A stretch of 10,326 nucleotides of DNA from Parvularia atlantis. Taxonomy: Eukaryota; Opisthokonta; Rotosphaerida. The notes beneath the pieces were generated by a model. That model saw only the letters and a list, made by a program, of their open reading frames with translations. It had not been told where the DNA came from and did not search any database. Position numbers and translations under genes: made by a program. The stretch covers positions 1 through 10,326 of the forward strand of contig CALSCO010001371.1 in the NCBI GenBank assembly GCA_943704415.1. Direction: 5' to 3'. Shown piece by piece: positions 1-6,143 of the stretch (the stretch's first letter is position 1; every line of letters starts with the position of its first letter).

Positions 1-37
1 CCCCCTCGCGCGACGGGCGCGCTCACGCGGCGCGCAG
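1..37 (+). other. 3' end of an alpha-tubulin intron
   Basis: The bases before position 38 do not continue the tubulin reading frame. They end in GCGCAG and carry a GCTCAC branch-like element at about 21-26, like the other introns here. The exon(s) encoding the first ~15 residues, including the start codon, lie off the left edge. Confidence 0.8.
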
Positions 38-1600
38 ATCGGCAACTCGTGCTGGGAGCTGTACTGCCTCGAGCACGGCATTCAGCCGGACGGCACCGTC
101 ACGGGCGGCGGCGCCAGTCAGGACCAGTCGTTCAGCACGTTCTTCAACGAGACCGGTGCCGGGTGCGCGCCCCGCCCCGCCCCGCCCCGCCCCGACCCAC
201 GCGCGCTGACGCCACCGCCACCGCCGCCGCTTACAGCAAGTACGTGCCGCGCGCGGTCATGGTCGACCTTGAGCCGACCGTCGTGGGCGAGATTCGCCAC
301 GGCCCGTACAAGAAGCTGTTCCACCCGGAGCAGCTCATCTCGGGCAAGGAGGACGCGGCCAACAACTACGCGCGCGGCCACTACACCGTCGGCAAGGAGC
401 TGATCGACCAGGTGATGGACCGCATCCGCAAGCTCACCGACCAGTGCTCGGGCCTGCAGGTGCGCCGTCCGCGCATCGCCATCGCATTTTCGCACGCTCA
501 CGTGGCGCGCGCGCGTGGCGCAGGGCTTTCTCGTCTTCCACTCGTTCGGCGGCGGCACGGGCTCGGGCTTTGGCGCACTCGTGATGGAGCGCCTCTCGGC
601 TGACTACGGCAAGAAGTCCAAGCTTGAGTTCGCGGTCTACCCCTCGCCGCAAGTGTCGTCGTCGGTCGTCGAGCCGTACAACTCGATCCTCACGACCCAC
701 ACCACGCTCGAGCACTCGGATGTCACGTTCCTGGTCGACAACGAGGCCATCTACGACATCTGCCGCCGCAACCTCGACGTCGAGCGGCCCTCGTTCATCA
801 ACCTCAACCGCCTCATCAGCCAGTGCGTCTCGTCGATTACGGCGTCGCTGCGCTTCGACGGCGCGCTCAACGTGGACCTGTCCGAGTTCCAGGTGCGCCC
901 GCCCGCCTCTGCACGGCGCACCGCGTGCTGACACGCTCGGCCCACGCAGACCAACCTGGTGCCGTACCCGCGCATCCACTTCCCCCTCGTCACGTACTCG
1001 CCCATCATCACCGCCGAGAAGGCCACGCACGAGAAGCTGACGACGGCCGAGATCACTGCGGCCTGCTTTGAGCCCAACAACCAGATGGTCAAGTGCGACC
1101 CGCGCCACGGCAAGTACATGGCCTGCTGCCTGCTCTACCGCGGCGACGTCGTGCCCAAGGACGTCAACGCGGCCATCACCCAGATCAAGACCCGCCGCAC
1201 CGTCCAGTTTGTCGACTGGAGCCCGACCGGCTTCAAGGTCGGCATCAACTACCAGCCGGCCGCGGCCGTGCCCGGTGGCGACCTGGCCAAGGTGCAGCGC
1301 TCGGTGTGCATGCTGTCCAACACGACGGCGATCGCCGAAGCCTGGTCGCGCCTGGACCGCAAGGTGCGCGTCCTTTCCGCTGGCCCCCGCGATCGGCGGC
1401 TGACACCGCGCTGCGCACACGCGCCCCAGTTCGACCTCATGTACGCTAAGCGCGCGTTCGTGCACTGGTACGTCGGCGAGGGCATGGAGGAGGGTGAGTT
1501 CTCCGAGGCGCGCGAGGACCTCGCCGCGCTCGAGAAGGATTACGAGGAGGTCGGCCAGGACGGCGGCGCCGGCGGCGCGGCCGAGGGTGAGTCGTTCTAA
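38..1600 (+). CDS. TUB1: Alpha-tubulin, 5' partial (exons 2-6 or later)
   Basis: Alpha subunit of the tubulin heterodimer that polymerises into microtubules. Exons join at 38-162, 237-459, 524-892, 950-1363 and 1430-1600. All junctions are in phase and encode 433 aa, so only about 15 N-terminal residues are missing from a usual ~448. Visible landmarks are [15 protein letters not shown], the tubulin signature GGGTGSG (548-568), and NVDLSEFQ with the Glu that stimulates hydrolysis of beta-tubulin [23 protein letters not shown] and [14 protein letters not shown] follow. Introns (74, 64, 57 and 66 nt) all begin GTGCGC. The residue-40 loop ([16 protein letters not shown]) has no lysine, so the usual acetylation site is absent. 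The tail is glycine/alanine-rich and ends in Phe rather than Tyr, as in some fungal alpha-tubulins. Family assignment is certain; the gene symbol follows fungal usage. Confidence 0.97.
170..194. repeat. (CCCCG)5 tandem repeat in a tubulin intron
   Basis: Five perfect CCCCG units lie inside the intron 163-236, just after the splice donor. The opposite strand reads GGGGC five times, which satisfies the usual sequence rule for a G-quadruplex (four or more G-runs with 1-nt loops). Confidence 0.9.
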
Positions 1601-1630
1601 GCGCGACCGAGCGGCGCTGGACGCGCACGC

Positions 1631-1662
<32 letters not shown>

Positions 1663-1718
1663 GTGGCGTGGCGTGGCGTGTGTGCGATTGTTGTCGCGAG
1701 AGGAAGACGCGGGAAGCC
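1601..1718. other. Convergent 3' spacer between tubulin and RasGEF genes
   Basis: This 118-bp stretch separates two converging stop codons and must hold both 3' ends. It contains the GT microsatellite and a (GGCGT)3 run at 1665-1679. On the tubulin transcript the GT tract would read GU-rich, a composition typical of downstream 3'-end-processing elements. I see no gene and no clear AATAAA signal. Confidence 0.8.
1631..1657. repeat. (GT)13 microsatellite
   Basis: Perfect alternating GT over 27 bases, 30 bp after the tubulin stop. A single C interruption at 1658 is followed by more GT and three GGCGT units. It is likely length-polymorphic and can adopt Z-DNA. Confidence 0.95.
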
Positions 1719-4334
1719 TCACGGCTGCTGCTGCTGCAGTCGGTTGAGCCGTGCAAACAGGTCATCCATGTCGTCGTCGTCCAGCACCTGCGCGGCCGGC
1801 GCTGCTGTCCCGCCGCCGCTGCTGCTGCCGTCGCCGAGGCTGCCGCCACCGGGCACACTCGGCAGCAGCGCGAGCAGCTCGTCGGTCGTCGTGGGCGCAG
1901 GCATCGCTGCCGGCATCGGCGAGTGCGACGCGGCCGGGCTCGGTAGGCCGTCGCCCATCGCCAGGCTGCGCAGCCGGTCCTCGAGCACCTCGTCGCTCGG
2001 AGGCACAGCGTGCGGCTGCTGCGGCCGCTTGTCGCTCGCCGTCGAGGCCGAGTGCGGCTCGGATACGGCGTCGCTGTAGGACGGCAGATCTGCGAGCGCT
2101 CAGCCGCGGCCCCCCTGGCGCCAACTTGCCACCGCACCCGACGGCTGCTTGGCGCGCGCCTCGCTCTCCTCGTGCAGGCGCAGGTAGTAGTCGTACACGG
2201 TGTTGGTCGTGCGGTCCGTCAGCACGTTCTGCGCGGGCCCGGCCGGCTCGCGCATGAGCGACAGCTGCGTGCGGTCAGCACTCTCCCGTTTGGCAACACT
2301 GCGCGCGCGCGCGCCTCAAACGAGTCCGTCTCGGTGTACTGCACCCGCGTCAGCAGGAAGTGCTGCATGTGCAGGTCCTCCTTGTGCCCGAACGGCGGCG
2401 CCAGCGCACGCAGCATGATCTCCTGCACTTGGTTGGTGATCCTGCGCAGCGCGCCGCGTTAGCGTCCTTCTCGTCGCGTGTCTTCTTCACCGCTCGCCGC
2501 ACCGCTGCCCGGGCTCGCTCAGCACGCCACCGCCGCTGTCGTAGTTGGTCTTGGCAAACATCAGGTCCTCCATCAGCATACCCACGTACGGCTGGGCGCG
2601 CGCGGGGGTCAGGCACCGCACAAGCACACGCCCTGCGCACGCGCACACCTGCACTGGTGCCTGGCCCAGGCCGGCCAGCGTCGCCTGCCGCAGCGGCTCG
2701 TGGCGGTCCATGATGGTCGTGAACTTGTGCATCTGCTCAAGCAGCTGCGCGGTGTGCAGTGAGTGTGCCCGCATGCACGCGATGCTCCCGTGCGTCACCT
2801 GGTGCGACTTACGCGGGACAAGCGCCCACGTCCGCTTGAGCCGCAGCACGGCCGGCGCCCTGTGGCAGCCCGAATCAGGCTCGCGGTGCACCAAGGGGCC
2901 CCGTCGCACCGCAGGCCCGTCAGCACCGCCATCGCGGCCTCGTAGTTGCACGCGTCAATGCACGCCCGCGCGAGCTGGATGAACTGCGCAATGCACTGCG
3001 CGCGCTGCGCCGCCGCGGCCGCCATGACGCACTCGGCCACGACCCTGGCACGCACGACAAACGTCAGACGGCTTCACGCGCGAGACGGTGAGCCGCACCA
3101 GCACTTGACGTAGCGCATGAGCAGCAGCAACGTCATCAGCCTGGGCACGCCGGCCACGTCGCCGTCGACGGCGCGACGGAGGTCTGGCCGGCCACCGCGC
3201 ATGAGGCACAGTGCGCTGACGCGCGGGCACGCACCTGCAAACGTCACGCCGGCAAACATCGGGAACGAGACGACCGAGAGCTGCGCCGCGACCTCGTCCG
3301 GATTGAGGTCGACCATGGTCAGGTGCACGGCGCGCTCGATCTCGCGGTCGACGTTCTCGAGGCGGGTCTGCGCAGCCGGTCAGCCGTCGCTGGCCAGCGG
3401 TCGCTGTACAGCCAGCGCGTGCGCGCGCCTTCATGATGTCGTAGTCCTCCTGCAGCCGGCGCACCGTGCCGAGCTCGGTGTTGCCGGGCCCCTTGGCGAC
3501 GTAGTCGCGCAGGCGCCGGTGCGCGGTCTGCATCCACCCGACCGTCTTCTCGCGGTACGCCAGCAGTGGTGACGGCGGCAGGTCGACTGGCTTGGCGGCG
3601 ACCTCGGGTGTGGCGTACTCGGGGCTCGGGTACACCTGGTAGTTGCGGTACGTCCCGGCGGCGACGGCGTTGCTGCTTGACGGCAGCGGCGGCGCCGTCG
3701 CGGCGGGGCGCACGAGCGAGGGCGGCGGGTTGTGCTGCGCCGGCTCGCCCGACGGCTCGCCACCCGCCATGAACGCCTGCGCGTGCGCACGTGTTGGCCG
3801 GTTGCGTCGCGCCGCCCGCTCGGCGCGCGCCTCAAACTCGGCCTCGAGCGCCGAGGCGCTCAGCGACACGGCCGGCACAGGTGCGGGCACGGGCGCGGGT
3901 GCAGCGGCGGGCCGCGCCATGGGCTGGCCTGACAGCACCGCGAGGCGCTGCAGGCTCTCGTTGCACAGGTGAATCAGCTTGCCGACGGTCGCCGGCTTGA
4001 CGGCTGCGCGTGCGCGCGTGAGCCTGCGCTGCGTCCGGCGCAAAACGCTGCGCACCACCCGTCGGGTAGCCCGCGAGCACCGTGCCGATCATCTGCACGC
4101 ACTTGGCGTACTCGCCGAACGCGGCCTGCAACGCGACGTGCGACGACGTGTCACGCACGCGGGCGGGGTTTGCCCGTGCGGCAGGCGCCGGTCACGCAGC
4201 GTACGCAACCGAGGGCACGCAGGCGCAGCAGCAGCAGTGGGGCAGGGAGCTGGGCAACGCACCGCCTGCTGCCCCGTCGCGTCCAGCGACAGCGCGACCG
4301 TGAGCTGTCGTTGGACAGCTGCCGCGCTGGTCAT
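1719..4334 (-). CDS. MIT-like/RasGEF protein with C-terminal MIM1-like motifs
   Basis: Predicted guanine nucleotide exchange factor for a Ras-family GTPase, 651 aa. Exons in transcript order: 4334-4263, 4125-4056, 4003-3429, 3367-3235, 3183-3099, 3044-2910, 2859-2799, 2744-2649, 2591-2503, 2441-2300, 2264-2138, 2089-1719. Residues ~5-73 resemble an MIT three-helix bundle (ALSLD, then Tyr 12 residues on, then NESLQRLAVL). Residues ~75-235 are Pro/Ala-rich. Residues ~258-496 are the RasGEF catalytic domain: NPDEVAAQL, CWVVAECV, FIQLARACIDACNYEAAMAV, LRLKRTW, PYVGMLMEDL and a closing LSLMREP. No N-terminal RasGEF_N (REM) module was recognised. The tail holds LPSY (530-533) and two LxxRLxxL motifs (564-571, 639-646). 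An in-frame TGA 12 nt before the ATG fixes the start. The junction at 3428/3368 could instead start at 3464. RasGEF is firm; MIT and MIM are inferred. Confidence 0.85.
1737..1760 (-). other. MIM1-like motif LFARLNRL at the RasGEF C-terminus
   Basis: Residues 639-646, five residues from the C-terminus, follow an Asp-rich stretch (DDDDMDD). They match the core L-x2-R-L-x2-L pattern of MIT-interacting motif 1 found at ESCRT-III C-termini. The final K/R of the full consensus is Gln here. The terminal position is where ESCRT-III MIM1 helices sit. Binding is inferred. Confidence 0.5.
1962..1985 (-). other. Second MIM1-like motif LEDRLRSL
   Basis: Residues 564-571 also match L-x2-R-L-x2-L. Asp561 sits at the acidic -3 position of the full consensus; Ala replaces the trailing K/R. 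It lies in otherwise low-complexity Ser/Pro/Ala sequence, which is how short linear motifs often appear. Confidence 0.45.
2265..2299 (-). other. 35-nt intron in the RasGEF gene
   Basis: Begins GTGTTG, has a GTGCTGAC branch element and ends CGCAG. It is phase 0 and joins ARARA to LSLMREP, restoring the closing motif of the RasGEF domain. It is the shortest intron in the window (others are 42 nt or more) and abuts an alternating (GC)7 tract at 2301-2314 that is part of the upstream exon. Confidence 0.7.
3368..3428 (-). other. Probable GC-AG intron in the RasGEF gene
   Basis: AAG|GCGCGC donor, GGCTGACC branch and TGCGCAG acceptor; 61 nt, phase 0. It gives an unbroken helical-looking join (DYDIMK to TRLENVDREIE). 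The alternative is a canonical GTGCGC donor at 3464 giving a 97-nt intron, also phase 0, which would delete 12 residues. The nearest GT (GTACAG, 42 nt) has the wrong phase. Confidence 0.5.
4126..4262 (-). other. First intron of the RasGEF gene, 137 nt
   Basis: GTGCGTTG donor, TTGCAG acceptor, phase 0. It is about twice the length of most introns here. Only one other AG occurs inside it, 13 nt from the donor, so no hidden exon fits. Removing it places a Tyr exactly 12 residues after the Asp of ALSLD, the spacing seen in MIT helices 1-2. It lies 93-229 bp upstream of the divergent regulator's ATG, so it may also serve as promoter DNA for that gene. Confidence 0.65.
4160..4176. promoter_or_regulatory. 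CGG-N11-CCG candidate zinc-cluster site
   Basis: An inverted CGG/CCG pair with 11 bases between, the spacing bound by Gal4-type Zn2Cys6 dimers. It sits about 180 bp upstream of the Zn2Cys6 gene's ATG, inside the RasGEF first intron. In DNA this GC-rich such a match is expected by chance every few hundred bases, so it is only a candidate. Confidence 0.2.
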
Positions 4335-4343
4335 CTTCGGGCG

Positions 4344-4351
4344 TCACGTGA
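4344..4351. promoter_or_regulatory. TCACGTGA palindrome (E-box/Cbf1-like) between divergent ATGs
   Basis: A perfect 8-bp palindrome lies in the 20-bp gap (4335-4354) between the RasGEF ATG and the regulator ATG. CACGTG is the core bound by bHLH factors such as Cbf1, USF and Pho4. Its two halves also read as TGA in frame upstream of each ATG (4346-4344 minus, 4349-4351 plus), so neither protein can extend upstream without splicing. Confidence 0.55.
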
Positions 4352-4354
4352 AGT

Positions 4355-6118
4355 ATGACAGCTAGGTCGTGCGCGTCGTGTCTTGCGCGCAAGGTGCGCT
4401 GCGACCGCGCCGACGCCGACGAGGGCGCGCCGTGTCGCGCGTGCGCCAAGCGCGGCGGCAAGTGCGAGGCGCCGCCGGCCGGCCGGACGTCGCTTGTGGT
4501 GCGGTGCCGCGGCGGCCGTTGTGCCGAGCCTGACGTGAAACGCAGGAGCTGGGCGTCGTGCCGGCGCGGCAGCCGCGCAGCCCGGACAACGCCGGCGACG
4601 AGGCACGCAAACGTGCGCGCGCGACCGGCGAGGACGCCGACGCCGACGAGGACGCGTGCCTGGAGCGGCTGCTGCGCACGGTCGTCGCGCTCGGCGAGAC
4701 GATCATCGCCTACTGTGGCCGGCGCGACGCGTTCAAGTTCAGCTGGTGGGTCGCGCCGCCCCCTGGCCTGGCCGCCGACGCCGCGACACCCTCGACGCCG
4801 GCCGCGCGGCGCCTGCAGCTGCCCGACGCGGTCGTGTTCCGCGAGCTCGCCAAGGGCACGCTGCTCGCGCGCGGCCTCGGCCAGAACGACCTTGCGCAGC
4901 AGCTGGGCGAGCAAGCGCGGCGGCTGGGCGCGCGGCTGTACGACTGCCTGGGCGACGTAAACGTCGTGCACGGGTTCCACATGCTCGCGCGGCACGAGAG
5001 CGCGCGCGACAGCCGTCTCGGGCTGCACTTTGGCTGCGTTGCGTGCTCGCTCGCGCGCCTGCTCCCGCGTGAGGGACCGGGAAGCCTCGGTGTGGACGAG
5101 TTCAAGCTGGCGAGCACGATGGTCTACCTCGTGCTGGCGTACACGCACACGACGGGCGGGACCCTCGCCGCGGCGCAGCGCCTGCTCGACGCCGAGGCGC
5201 CGCTGGGCGCGCCGCCGGAGATGGACGACGCCCGTCCGATCACGGTCTACACGCGCATGAACTACGAGCTGTACGCGGCCAAGCGCGAGATGGCCCGGTG
5301 GTGCTCCCTCGCCTGCGCCCTGCTCGGGCAGCGCCAGCCGTCCCCCGACCTCCTGCGCCCACCGCGCATCGACCAGCCGACGCCCGACGGGCCCTCGCGC
5401 TTCTCAGCGGCGCAGAGCATGCGCGACCGCGTGACGGCGCTGTCGGCCGTGATGGACCGCGTGCACACACTCAAGGTGCGCAAAGCGGTCGTGCGTTCGC
5501 GCGGCCGCGCACGCTCACGCCGACACCGCAGGACAAGATGGGCCTCGAGGGCGCGTGGGGCTACATCACGTGCCTCATCCACCGCATCTTCATGTGGCGC
5601 GCGCTGGAAGAGCCGCTCATGGCGTGGCAGGACGTTAAGACGCTGACGAGCCCGCGCACGGCCGAGGTCATTCTGATAGGCGTGGCTGACCGTGCGTGCT
5701 CGCGCCTGGCGCGCATAGACAGCGCTGATCGGCCGTCCGCGCGCACGCAGAGAACGCGCCGCTGCTGGTGCACGCGGCGCAGCTGACGATCGCGCACGAC
5801 GACAAGGCCGCGTTCGACGTGATCGAGGGCTGTCTGCGGCACCGCCATGAGTTCTCGCAGTACAGCCGCGACGCCGCGGCGCTCCTGCAGCGCACCTGGG
5901 CGCAGCACAAGGAGCAGGCGACGCCGGCCGACGCCGCCGCGCTCGCGATCGGGGCCGCCGCGGACGCCGAGGCGCGGCTGGTGGCGGCGGTGTCTGCGTC
6001 GTCGGCGGACGCGGCGTGGCCGGCCTGGGCGACGTGGCTGCAAGACCCGGTGACGCTGCTCAACACGACTGTGACGGGCGAGGACGTCGACTTTCTGCTC
6101 AGCACCATTCTCTCGTGA
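4355..6118 (+). CDS. Zn(II)2Cys6 fungal transcription factor
   Basis: Sequence-specific nuclear regulator, 533 aa, exons 4355-4498, 4546-5475, 5532-5691 and 5751-6118. The binuclear zinc cluster is at residues 6-37 with spacing C-x2-C-x6-C-x10-C-x2-C-x6-C (CASC, then KVRC, then PCRAC, then GGKC). All six cysteines are present and the first exon encodes the whole cluster. A basic stretch (ARKRARA, ~68-74) could be a nuclear signal, followed by a Leu-rich helix (LERLLRTVVALGETI) that may dimerise. The remainder is predicted helical without a motif I can name, so its target is unknown. Introns are 47, 56 and 59 nt with GTGCG donors. The start is fixed by an in-frame TGA six bases upstream. It diverges from the RasGEF gene and runs tandem with the decarboxylase, which suggests but does not show regulation of either. 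Confidence 0.88.
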
Positions 6119-6143
6119 GGCCGGCGCGGTTGGCGCTGTGTAG
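6119..6143. other. 25-bp spacer between tandem genes
   Basis: Only 25 bp separate the regulator's TGA from the decarboxylase's inferred ATG. No promoter element or terminator is visible. The decarboxylase promoter must therefore overlap the regulator's last exon, or the upstream 3' end and downstream 5' end overlap. Confidence 0.6.

Noticed and set aside
434-2137. 567-codon open frame on the minus strand across the tubulin gene
   Set aside because: It is antisense to a certain gene, is Arg/Ala-rich without family features, and arises because stop codons are rare in very GC-rich DNA.
2799-2860. GTAAGT at about 2813 (minus) as a splice donor in the RasGEF gene
   Set aside because: It is a perfect consensus, but its phase does not match the next exon. 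GTGACG at 2798 does, and it gives SHQ-LLEQM.
2955-4058. 367-codon single-exon reading of the RasGEF linker running into 2955
   Set aside because: Only its 5' half (to about 3429) has real protein character. Past there it leaves the frame carrying the RasGEF motifs, which splice in from 3367 onward.
4126-4262. A small extra exon inside the RasGEF first intron, ending at a GTGCGTGAC donor
   Set aside because: The only possible internal acceptor is 13 nt from the first donor, and direct joining already gives exact MIT helix spacing.
4192-5148. 318-codon minus-strand open frame over the regulator and RasGEF start
   Set aside because: It is antisense to the zinc cluster and runs through the RasGEF first exon in a different frame; no recognisable domain.
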